15,010 bases of DNA, taken from contig JANXSI010000436.1 in NCBI GenBank assembly GCA_025352765.1, forward strand, positions 1-15,010. Direction: 5' to 3'. The position numbers were made by a program, and so were the translations under genes. The notes under the pieces were generated by a model. The model did not search any database. It was not told the DNA's origin and saw nothing but the letters and a program-made list of their open reading frames with translations. The DNA comes from Devosia sp. (GTDB lineage: Bacteria; Pseudomonadota; Alphaproteobacteria; Rhizobiales; Devosiaceae). Positions 1 through 6,151 of the stretch are shown piece by piece; positions within the stretch are counted from its first letter, which is position 1; every line of letters starts with the position of its first letter.

Positions 1-409
1 GCATCGGCGTCGTCACCAGCAGCAGGATGTAGGGGGTGATGATCTTTTCGGCGAACGGGAACTGGGTGATCACCGCGGCCAGCACCAGCCCGATCAGCGC
101 CCCGATCGAAAAGCCCGAGACGAGCTCCACCAGCGTATGGCCAAGCTGCGGGGCGATCAGCGGGAAATCGGTGAACAGCGCCTGGATGATCAGCGTCGGC
201 GTCGGCATGATGTACTGTGGCACGTTTAAGATCCGCAGCGCCAGCTCCGTGCCGCCGATGACGACGACCGCAACAAGCAGGATCGCCACCACTTCCTTGG
301 CCGACTTGATGCCGGGGCCGGCCGCCAGCGCCGACATGTTGGCGACGCCGACGTCGCCGCCGACCGCCTTGGACTTTGAGAATTCCGGGATTGCGTCGGT
401 TTCGGCCAT
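1..409 (-). CDS. ABC transporter permease, nitrate/sulfonate/taurine type (partial, cut by left edge)
   Basis: Inner-membrane permease subunit of an importer of the SsuC/TauC/NrtB kind. About 136 codons are visible from the ATG at 409-407; the C-terminal part lies outside the window. The reverse-strand reading starts MAETDAIPEF. After a polar tail of some 35 residues comes a hydrophobic segment (KEVVAILLVAVVVIGGTELAL), then the family-typical LNVPQYIMPTPTLI stretch, and a second segment with HTLVELVSGFSIGALIGLVL, which matches the start of the BPD_transp_1 domain. The EAA loop that docks the ATPase would be outside the window. The start lies 11 nt after the stop of the ATPase gene, so the two are co-transcribed. 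The family handles small anions or N/S-containing organic compounds; the substrate cannot be told from this fragment. Confidence 0.85.
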   Translation of the reverse strand, partial: MAETDAIPEFSKSKAVGGDVGVANMSALAAGPGIKSAKEVVAILLVAVVVIGGTELALRILNVPQYIMPTPTLIIQALFTDFPLIAPQLGHTLVELVSGFSIGALIGLVLAAVITQFPFAEKIITPYILLLVTTPM

Positions 410-420
410 TCAGGCGGTCC

Positions 421-1266
421 TCATTGCGCAGCCTGGGGAACGGAACGTTGCGCCGAGAGCGCCTTGCTCTTCTGGTCGCCGACGATTTCCATCTTGATCT
501 CATTGGTCAGGTCGAACACCTCACGCGTCGACATGATCTCCATCGACCGGGGCCGCGGGAACGGCACCGTGTGCTCGTGCGCGATGCGGCCCGGCCGCGC
601 GCTCATCACGATCACCCGGTCCGACAGGAAGATCGCCTCGTCGATCGAGTGCGTGATGAGAACGATCGTCGTCCTGGTGTCGAGGTATATTTCCTCGACG
701 AGGTGGTTCATCTCCTCGCGGGTGAAGGCATCGAGCGCGCCGAACGGCTCGTCCATCAGCAGCACGGATGGCTTGAACGACAGGGCACGGACCAGCGCCA
801 CGCGCTGCTGCATGCCGCCAGACAGTTCCCGCGGCATGCGCGAACCGAACCCTTCGAGACCGACCCGATGCATCAGCTTGGCGATCCACTCGCGATCGGG
901 CGCCTGCCCCTTGATCTCGAACGGAAAATGAATGTTGGCGTCGACATTGCGCCAGGGCAGCAAATTGGCATCCTGAAAGACCATTCCAATCGCCGGGCTC
1001 GGGCCGGTAATGGGGGTATTGTCGAGCAGCACGTCGCCGGCGGTAAGGCCGTGCAGGCCCGACATCGCCCACAGCAATGTCGTCTTGCCGCTGCCCGAAG
1101 GGCCGACCACCGAAACGATCTCGCCAGCATGGACGTCGAGGCTGCAGCGATCGAGCGCCAGCAGGTCGCCCGATGCCGTCGGATAGACCTTGGTGGCCCC
1201 GCGAACCTGCAGTTTTGGAGTTGTTGCCGCCCGAACGTCCATGGCCCCCGCCAGTTTTCCGCCCAT
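421..1266 (-). CDS. ABC transporter ATP-binding protein, SsuB/TauB/NrtD family
   Basis: Cytoplasmic ATPase (281 aa) that powers the adjacent permease. All nucleotide-binding motifs are intact: Walker A GPSGSGKT (55-62), Q-loop in MVFQDANLLPW (Q98), signature LSGGMQQR (148-155), Walker B VLLMDEPFGALD (168-179) and H-loop ITHSIDEA (H206). The MDEPFGALDAFTRE and ITHSIDEAIFLSDRVIVMSARPGRI patterns are typical of the nitrate/sulfonate/taurine subfamily. Length fits a single-domain ATPase. The start at 1266 gives MGGKLAGAMDVRA; an internal ATG eight codons on is an alternative. The gene is divergent from an rpiR-family regulator, with about 70 nt between them containing a candidate operator. Local control by that regulator is inferred. 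Family is sure, substrate unknown. Confidence 0.95.
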   Translation of the reverse strand: MGGKLAGAMDVRAATTPKLQVRGATKVYPTASGDLLALDRCSLDVHAGEIVSVVGPSGSGKTTLLWAMSGLHGLTAGDVLLDNTPITGPSPAIGMVFQDANLLPWRNVDANIHFPFEIKGQAPDREWIAKLMHRVGLEGFGSRMPRELSGGMQQRVALVRALSFKPSVLLMDEPFGALDAFTREEMNHLVEEIYLDTRTTIVLITHSIDEAIFLSDRVIVMSARPGRIAHEHTVPFPRPRSMEIMSTREVFDLTNEIKMEIVGDQKSKALSAQRSVPQAAQ

Positions 1267-1313
1267 GAAACGCGCCGCCCCGTAAGGGGCTGTGCCCGTC
1301 CTGAGCCGAAGTG

Positions 1314-1328
1314 TGTGATTAACTTACA
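1314..1328. promoter_or_regulatory. candidate RpiR operator, box 1
   Basis: TGTGATTAACTTACA has the form TGT-N9-ACA. It resembles the 15-bp TGTA-N7-TACA operators known for HexR and other RpiR-family regulators, and matches box 2 at 1411-1425 in 10 of 15 positions. It sits in the divergent gap between the ABC ATPase gene and the rpiR-type gene. On the minus strand a TTGACT (1339-1334) could be a -35 element for the transporter; the box would then lie just downstream of it, a repressing position. Function is inferred from pattern and place. Confidence 0.4.
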
Positions 1329-1338
1329 TGCAGAGTCA

Positions 1339-2415
1339 ATGGCCTACGACGCTTTGAGGCAGGACGGTACGATCGCCGCGGAAATCCTCAGCATCCGGCC
1401 TTGGCAGTTGTGTAAGTTTCCTACATTGTGCATTCTGGAGCATGTCGGTGACCATCACTGGCGACAGCCTCAGGGGGCGCCGATCATCGCGGACACAGGC
1501 CAAAACGGCACCCGGGACCAAGTCTACGACAAGCCCATCCCGGACATCCTTTCGCAGATCAAGGACAACTACGCCGCGCTGCGGCCGGCCGAGCGTCGGG
1601 TCGCCGACGTGGTGCTCGCCGACGTGGTGTTTTCGGTCGATGCGTCCAATGCGGTGATTGCCCGGCGCGCGGAGGTCAGCGAGCCGACAGTGACGCGCTT
1701 CTGCCGAGCCATCGGCTGCGAAGGCGTGCGCGATTTCAAGCTGAAGCTGGCGCAGAGCGTGGTGGTTGGGCAGATCTATCTCAATCCCGAGCAGCCGCGC
1801 ATGCCGGCCGACAACATCTCACCGCTGTGGAATGCCGTTTTCGGCGAAGCCCGGAACGCCCTCAACGCCGTCGAGCGGCAGGTCAGCCAGCACGACGTGA
1901 TCGAGGCCGCCGAGATGATTGCCTCGGCCCACCAGGTGGCGGTGTTCGGTTTGGGCGGCAGTTCGACCGCGCTGGCGCAGGAAACGCAGTTCCGGCTGTT
2001 TCGCTACGGGGTCGTCGTCTCGGCCTACTCCGATTCCTACATCATGCGGATGACCGCCTCGACGCTGAAGCCCGACGATCTCATTATCGCCATCTCGGCG
2101 ACCGGCCGTACCCGCGAAGTCGTCGAGGCCGTCGAGGTCGGCAAGCATTATGGGGCGAAGACCCTCTGCATCACTGCGCCCGATACCGACCTGGCGAGAA
2201 TGTGCGATCTCGCGCTGACCGTTGACGTGCCGGAGTTTCCCGACACCGTCATGAAGCCGACCGCGTCGCGCTTTGCGTTCCTCGCCATCATCGATCTCGT
2301 CTCCGTCGCCGCCGGCTATCGTCTCGGCAAGCCGGCAATGGAGACGCTGCGCCGCATCAAGTACAACGTGCTCGCCCACCGCAAGGGCAAGGAGCTTGAG
2401 CCGCTGGGCGACTGA
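1339..2415 (+). CDS. RpiR/MurR-family transcriptional regulator (HTH-SIS)
   Basis: DNA-binding regulator (358 aa from the ATG at 1339; a typical RpiR protein is about 280-310 aa). From residue 63 the sequence is classic: YDKPIPDILSQIKDNY, LRPAERRVADVVL, then a helix-turn-helix at 104-127 (NAVIARRAEVSEPTVTRFCR), then a SIS sugar-phosphate-binding domain at about 185-330 with VFGLGGSSTALAQE and IISATGRTREVVE-like phosphate-site segments (as seen: IAISATGRTRE). The start is uncertain. Residues 1-60 look unlike the family, have no good ribosome-binding site and would contain candidate operator box 2. Other in-frame starts are TTG at 1408 and 1426. An ATG at 1442 lies in another frame and would join the core only if one base were missing from the G-run at 1473-1477. 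Divergent from the importer and upstream of the monooxygenase, so probably their local regulator, responding to an unknown ligand. Confidence 0.9.
   Translation: MAYDALRQDGTIAAEILSIRPWQLCKFPTLCILEHVGDHHWRQPQGAPIIADTGQNGTRDQVYDKPIPDILSQIKDNYAALRPAERRVADVVLADVVFSVDASNAVIARRAEVSEPTVTRFCRAIGCEGVRDFKLKLAQSVVVGQIYLNPEQPRMPADNISPLWNAVFGEARNALNAVERQVSQHDVIEAAEMIASAHQVAVFGLGGSSTALAQETQFRLFRYGVVVSAYSDSYIMRMTASTLKPDDLIIAISATGRTREVVEAVEVGKHYGAKTLCITAPDTDLARMCDLALTVDVPEFPDTVMKPTASRFAFLAIIDLVSVAAGYRLGKPAMETLRRIKYNVLAHRKGKELEPLGD
1411..1425. promoter_or_regulatory. candidate RpiR operator, box 2
   Basis: TGTAAGTTTCCTACA is an imperfect palindrome of the TGTA-N7-TACA form; its six-base arms (TGTAAG, CCTACA) match except for one pair. 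It is the better of two similar boxes, 97 bp centre to centre. If the regulator is translated from further downstream than the ATG at 1339, this box lies in its promoter or leader, as expected for autoregulation. The shape agrees with known RpiR-family (HexR-like) sites; binding is inferred. Confidence 0.4.
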
Positions 2416-2470
2416 CGGCGACCAATGACATCTGCCGGCGTGCGGGCCGGCTCCTGCACCCGGGGGGTCC

Positions 2471-4246
2471 ATGAACGACGATGCCACAAAGGCCGAAGCC
2501 GCAGCCTGGCTCACGCGGTTCGCTGACGCGCTTGCTGCCGGCGATGTTGCCGGGGCGCTGTCGCTGTTCGCCGGCGACTGCTACTGGCGCGACTTCGTGG
2601 CCTTCACCTGGAACGTCAAGACGCTCGAGGGCAAGCCGCAGATCGCGGCCATGCTCGAGGCCAAGCTAACGAGCACCGCGCCCCGGGACTGGACCGTCAC
2701 GCGCGCCGAACGCACAGCCAGCGGTATCGAGGCGTGGTTCGAGTTTGCGACCGCCGTCGGGCGCGGCTTCGGGATCTTCCGCCTCGAACACGGCCAGTGC
2801 CGGACCCTTCTGACCACCCTGCAGTCTCTCGCCGGACACGGGGAGCAGCTCGGCGCAACCCGGCCTTTGGGCGTCCGCCACGGCGCCGATCGAAGCCGCG
2901 AGACCTGGAGCGAGCGCCGGGCCCGCGAAGAGGCAGCGCTCGGAACGACCGAGCAACCCTATTGCCTCATTATCGGCGGTGGACAGGGTGGCATCATGCT
3001 GGCGGCGCGGCTGAAGCAACTCGGGGTGCCCACCATCATTGTCGAGCGCAACCCCAAGGCCGGCGACTCCTGGCGCAAACGCTACCGCTCACTCGTGCTG
3101 CACGACCCGGTCTGGTATGATCACCTGCCCTATCTGCCGTTTCCGCCGAACTGGCCGGTGTTCACGCCCAAGGACAAGATGGGCGACTGGCTCGAGATGT
3201 ACGTCAAGGTGATGGAACTCACCTACTGGGGCTCGACAGAGTGCGTGAAGGCCCGGTTCGACGACACGGCGAAGCGCTGGAGCGTCGACCTGGTCCGCAA
3301 CGGCAAGCCGCTGACCCTCCATCCGGCGCAGATCGTCTTCGCCACCGGCGCCTATGGCCCGCCCAAGCGACTGAGCCTCGCCGGGGCCGAGGCATTCAGG
3401 GGCGAGATCCTGCACTCGAGCGAGTATGCCGAAGGCGCGCGATATGCTGGCAAGCGCTGTGTCGTCATCGGCGCGGCGAGTTCCGGCCACGATGTCTCGG
3501 TCGACCTCTGGGAGGCCGGCGCCGACGTCACCATGGTGCAGCGGTCCCCGACCACCGTCGTCCGCTCGGACACGCTGATGGAACTCGGCTTCGACATCTA
3601 TTCGGAAAAGGCCGTTGCCGCCGGGATCGATGTCGACACCGCGGACCTCATCGCCGCGGCGACCCCCTTCGCGCTGCAGCCTCCCGCACAGCGCGCCCTT
3701 TACGACCGGATCCGCGCCAAGGACGCCGCCTTCTACGAAGAACTCGCGGCGACCGGGTTCCTGCTCGATTTCGGTCCCGATGAGACGGGCCTCCTGATGA
3801 AGGCCTATCGCACCGGTTCGGGCTACTACGTCGATGTGGGGGCCTCGCAGCTCATCATCGACGGCGAGATTAAAATCAAGAGCGGGGTCGAGATCGACCG
3901 GCTGACGCCCGGCGGCATCCGCTTTGCCGACGGCACCGAAATCCCGGCCGACGTGATCATCCAGTCGACCGGCTTCCAGTCGATGCACGAGGTGGTCGCC
4001 AGCATCGTCGATCGCCGCACCGCCGATCGCATCGGCACCTGCTGGGGGCTCGGCTCGGGAACGCGGCACGATCCCGGACCGTGGCACGGCGAATTGCGCA
4101 ACATGTATAAGCCCACCGCACAGGAGGCCCTATGGTTCCATGGCGGCAACCTGGCGCTGTCGCGGTTTTTCTCGAAGTTCCTGGCGCTGCAGATCAAGGC
4201 GCACATGGAGGGGATCAGCGGCGAGGCGTACGGGGCTCCAACCTGA
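2471..4246 (+). CDS. NTF2/SnoaL-like domain fused to flavin-containing monooxygenase
   Basis: FAD- and NAD(P)H-dependent oxidoreductase (591 aa) of the YUCCA/FMO-like class, probably cytosolic. Residues about 8-125 resemble an NTF2/SnoaL fold (AWLTRFADALAAGDVAGALSLF, YWRDFVAFTW). The catalytic part has the FAD Rossmann motif GGGQGG (169-174) followed by VERN, the substrate-side stretch YRSLVLHDPVWYDHLPYLPF, an FMO-type signature FRGEILHSSEY (309-319, FxGxxxHxxxY), and a second dinucleotide site VIGAASSGHD (332-341) for NADPH. The QSTGFQ segment near 500 is the usual ATG-like C-terminal motif. ATG at 2471 has a G-rich run (2462-2467) just upstream as a possible ribosome-binding site. It starts 55 nt after the rpiR-type gene in the same direction, so likely co-transcribed. 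Neighbours suggest oxygenation of a compound brought in by the divergent importer; the substrate is unknown. Confidence 0.92.
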   Translation: MNDDATKAEAAAWLTRFADALAAGDVAGALSLFAGDCYWRDFVAFTWNVKTLEGKPQIAAMLEAKLTSTAPRDWTVTRAERTASGIEAWFEFATAVGRGFGIFRLEHGQCRTLLTTLQSLAGHGEQLGATRPLGVRHGADRSRETWSERRAREEAALGTTEQPYCLIIGGGQGGIMLAARLKQLGVPTIIVERNPKAGDSWRKRYRSLVLHDPVWYDHLPYLPFPPNWPVFTPKDKMGDWLEMYVKVMELTYWGSTECVKARFDDTAKRWSVDLVRNGKPLTLHPAQIVFATGAYGPPKRLSLAGAEAFRGEILHSSEYAEGARYAGKRCVVIGAASSGHDVSVDLWEAGADVTMVQRSPTTVVRSDTLMELGFDIYSEKAVAAGIDVDTADLIAAATPFALQPPAQRALYDRIRAKDAAFYEELAATGFLLDFGPDETGLLMKAYRTGSGYYVDVGASQLIIDGEIKIKSGVEIDRLTPGGIRFADGTEIPADVIIQSTGFQSMHEVVASIVDRRTADRIGTCWGLGSGTRHDPGPWHGELRNMYKPTAQEALWFHGGNLALSRFFSKFLALQIKAHMEGISGEAYGAPT

Positions 4247-4261
4247 CGGGAAGCGATCGCC

Positions 4262-4289
4262 GCCCGGCCCGACCGGCGCGCAGCCGGGC
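4262..4289 (+). terminator. GC-rich hairpin after the monooxygenase gene
   Basis: Seven-base arms GCCCGGC (4262-4268) and GCCGGGC (4283-4289) enclose a 14-nt loop, starting 16 nt after the monooxygenase stop. There is no T-run, so it is at best a weak or Rho-assisted terminator. The rest of 4247-4375 shows nothing else I can name. Confidence 0.25.
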
Positions 4290-4375
4290 CGAAACGCCGA
4301 TGTGCCGCAGCCGAAACGACCGGACCGGCCGGCACGACCCTTGCGGCCCGTCCGCTCTGCCATTACCTCTCGGAC

Positions 4376-4564
4376 ATGACCGATCAGCCGCCACTCTCGC
4401 CCTTCAAGCTCACCGGCCCCCGCATCCTCATTCTGGTCCTGGGCGTCCTGGCCATCGTGATGATCGTCGGCTCGCTGCTCGGCGGGGTCAGCAACTACCA
4501 ATTGCTCAAGGAAGCCGCCCCCTCCTCGGCGAGCTCGGCGCCTTCGAGCCAACCCTCCCAATAA
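4376..4564 (+). CDS. small single-pass membrane protein, hypothetical
   Basis: A 62-aa reading frame starting MTDQPPLSPFKLTGPR. A strongly hydrophobic segment follows at about residues 17-39 (ILILVLGVLAIVMIVGSLLG), then a short Ser/Pro-rich tail (SSASSAPSSQPSQ). The layout (short polar N-terminus, one membrane helix, low-complexity tail) looks like a real small membrane protein rather than a chance frame, and no other gene covers the stretch. I do not recognise the family. The ribosome-binding site is weak. It is followed after 8 nt by a second frame of the same length and similar plan. Function unknown. Confidence 0.5.
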   Translation: MTDQPPLSPFKLTGPRILILVLGVLAIVMIVGSLLGGVSNYQLLKEAAPSSASSAPSSQPSQ

Positions 4565-4572
4565 GCCGGCAG

Positions 4573-4761
4573 ATGCCCGGATGGGACGCGCGCAGCACTG
4601 ATCGGGCACGGTCCGCCGGAACCGGTGGCGCCGCGCGGGCGGTCATCATCGTGCTCTGCCTGCTGCTGCTGGTCGCCTTCACCATCGCCATCGGCACGGG
4701 GACGGTCGGCGAGCACACCCTCCGCCCCGCCCCCGCCACCAGCTCGATCACGATCCCCTAG
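4573..4761 (+). CDS. second small membrane protein, hypothetical
   Basis: A 62-aa reading frame starting MPGWDARSTDRARSAGTGG, with a hydrophobic helix at about residues 22-42 (AVIIVLCLLLLVAFTIAIGTG) and a short polar tail ending in TSSITIP. It begins 8 nt after the preceding small frame and its TAG stop (4759-4761) shares a CTAG with the stop of mnmA on the other strand. There is no clear ribosome-binding site, so translation would depend on coupling to the upstream frame. The clean hydrophobic block supports a real protein, but chance is possible. Function unknown. Confidence 0.4.
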   Translation: MPGWDARSTDRARSAGTGGAARAVIIVLCLLLLVAFTIAIGTGTVGEHTLRPAPATSSITIP

Positions 4762-5909
4762 GCGACCAGCGCCTGCGGCACGGCCTCGGCGATGAAACCG
4801 CCGCCCAGCACTTCGCTGCCTTCGCTGTCGTCGGCATAGAACACGCAGGCCTGCCCGGGCGAAATCCCGTATTCGCCCGCAAACAGCGTCACGAACACCT
4901 CGCCGTCGATCACCTGCACCGCCCCCTGCTGCGGCGGCCGCGTCGAGCGGACCTTGACCTCGATCGGCAGGCCGTTGCCCCCGGCCGCGTCGCCGAGCGG
5001 CATCTCGCCCAGCCAGTTGACGTCGCGCAGCCGTACCGTCTTGGTCATCAGCGCCTCGCGCGGCCCGACGATCACCCGCCCGGTCTTGTGCTCGAGCTTG
5101 ACCACATAGAGCGGCTCGGCGGCGGCGATCCCGAGACCCTTCCGCTGCCCGACGGTGTAGTTGACGATGCCCTCATGCGTCCCCAGCACCCGCCCGTCGA
5201 GATGCACGATCTCGCCACCGGCCAGTGCCTCGGGGTGCATCTTGCGGATCACGTCGGCATACTTGCCCTGCGGCACAAAGCAGATGTCCTGGCTGTCGTG
5301 CTTGTCGGCAACTTCGAGCCCCAGCTCGCGCGCCAGTTCCCGAACCGCCGGCTTGGCCATGCCGCCGAGCGGAAAGCGGAGGAAGTCGAGTTGCTCGTCG
5401 GTGGTCGCGAACAGGAAGTAGGTCTGGTCGCGCGACGCATCCACCGGCCGGAACAGCTTCCGCCGCCCGTTCACCAGACCCGACCGCACATAGTGCCCGG
5501 TCGCCAGCACGTCCGCGCCGAGGTCCTTGGCGACCTCCATAAGGTCGACGAACTTCACCGACTGGTTGCAGGCGATGCACGGCACCGGCGTCTCGCCCTG
5601 CCGATAGGCATTGGCGAACGGCTCCATCACGCTTTTCTTGAAGCGCTCTTCATAGTCCAAGACGTAGTGCGGGATACCCAGCGCCGCCGCCACCCGCCGC
5701 GCGTCGTGGATGTCCTGGCCGGCGCAGCAGGCGCCCTTGCGGTGCGTCGCCTCGCCATGGTCGTAGAGCTGTAGCGTCACGCCGACTACGTCGTAGCCCT
5801 GGCGGGCAAGGAGGCCGGCGACCACGGAACTGTCGACGCCGCCCGACATGGCGACGACAACGCGCGTCTGTGCCGGTTCCTTCGGCAAATCGAGGGAATT
5901 TATCATCAT
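4758..5909 (-). CDS. mnmA: tRNA-specific 2-thiouridylase MnmA
   Basis: Cytoplasmic enzyme that uses ATP and a sulfur relay to make the 2-thiouridine at wobble position 34 of Lys, Glu and Gln tRNAs. At 383 aa it is of usual length. The PP-loop that binds ATP is SGGVDS (22-27) within VVVAMSGGVDSSVVAGLL. The two catalytic cysteines are present: C114 in PCIACNQSVKF and C210 in HDSQDICFVPQGK. GHYVR (138-142), RDQTYFLF (160-167) and YTVGQRKGLGI are also family hallmarks. The start may be either of two adjacent ATGs (5909 or 5906); GAAGAA lies immediately upstream, which favours the second. It converges on the small membrane-protein frames and is divergent from fliK. It is a housekeeping gene unrelated to its neighbours. 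Confidence 0.97.
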   Translation of the reverse strand: MMINSLDLPKEPAQTRVVVAMSGGVDSSVVAGLLARQGYDVVGVTLQLYDHGEATHRKGACCAGQDIHDARRVAAALGIPHYVLDYEERFKKSVMEPFANAYRQGETPVPCIACNQSVKFVDLMEVAKDLGADVLATGHYVRSGLVNGRRKLFRPVDASRDQTYFLFATTDEQLDFLRFPLGGMAKPAVRELARELGLEVADKHDSQDICFVPQGKYADVIRKMHPEALAGGEIVHLDGRVLGTHEGIVNYTVGQRKGLGIAAAEPLYVVKLEHKTGRVIVGPREALMTKTVRLRDVNWLGEMPLGDAAGGNGLPIEVKVRSTRPPQQGAVQVIDGEVFVTLFAGEYGISPGQACVFYADDSEGSEVLGGGFIAEAVPQALVA

Positions 5910-5954
5910 TTCTTCGCATCCATTTGGGGGTCAAGGCCCCAGTGAACAGCGCGC

Positions 5955-5983
5955 TCTATAGAACCAACGCCCGTCTCCAGCAA
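5955..5983 (-). promoter_or_regulatory. candidate housekeeping promoter of mnmA
   Basis: Read on the minus strand: TTGCTG (5983-5978), a 17-nt spacer, then TATAGA (5960-5955), about 46 nt before the mnmA start. Spacing is ideal; the match to the consensus is only moderate (3/6 and 4/6). It is the best candidate in the gap. Confidence 0.35.
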
Positions 5984-6006
5984 CCGGCCTCGCGGCCAGA
6001 AATGTT

Positions 6007-6021
6007 CGGCAAGAATTGCCG
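6007..6021. promoter_or_regulatory. candidate FlbD enhancer (ftr-like) upstream of fliK
   Basis: CGGCAAGAATTGCCG is a perfect inverted repeat: six-base arms around GAA. Its centre is about 107 bp upstream of the transcription start predicted from the sigma-54 promoter at 6094-6110, the normal place for an enhancer. The form CGGCA-N5-TGCCG recurs upstream of fliF at 9699-9713. Caulobacter FlbD binds GC-rich ftr elements near sigma-54 flagellar promoters, and flbD is in this window. Assignment to FlbD is inferred. Confidence 0.5.
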
Positions 6022-6064
6022 CCTGTGCAGGAGATGCCGGGGACACGGCCCCCGTCGCGGCGAC

Positions 6065-6077
6065 TAAGTCATTGAAA
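6065..6077 (-). promoter_or_regulatory. candidate IHF site
   Basis: Minus strand TTTCAATGACTTA fits the IHF consensus WATCAANNNNTTR with one mismatch (second base T for A). It lies between the palindrome at 6007-6021 and the sigma-54 promoter at 6094-6110, where an IHF bend would bring the activator to the polymerase. IHF sites are common at chance level, so the placement is the main support. Confidence 0.4.
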
Positions 6078-6093
6078 TTGCTCGCCCCTAAAT

Positions 6094-6110
6094 CTGGCCC
6101 GCGGCTTGCA
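6094..6110 (+). promoter_or_regulatory. sigma-54 (RpoN) promoter of fliK-flgD
   Basis: CTGGCCCGCGGCTTGCA closely matches the sigma-54 consensus YTGGCACGrNNNTTGCW: TGGC at -24 and TTGC at -12 in correct register, with C for A in the -24 element and C at the purine position. Expected transcription start is near 6121, giving a leader of about 31 nt to the proposed fliK start at 6152. Late flagellar genes in alphaproteobacteria are often sigma-54/FlbD dependent. Confidence 0.65.
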
Positions 6111-6151
6111 TTGATACATTCGGAACACTCCGTTTCACTCGAGGCGACACC

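Noticed and set aside
376..1338. Plus-strand open frame running into the RpiR gene from far upstream
   Set aside because: It lies antisense to the well-supported ABC ATPase gene; Arg/His-rich shadow coding caused by high GC.
3089..4087. 332-codon minus-strand open frame inside the monooxygenase gene
   Set aside because: Antisense shadow of a gene with intact FAD and NADPH motifs.
4566..4580. Inverted repeat around GGCA-GA-TGCC between the small membrane-protein frames
   Set aside because: Short, different spacing from the flagellar palindromes, and within GC-rich DNA where such repeats are common.
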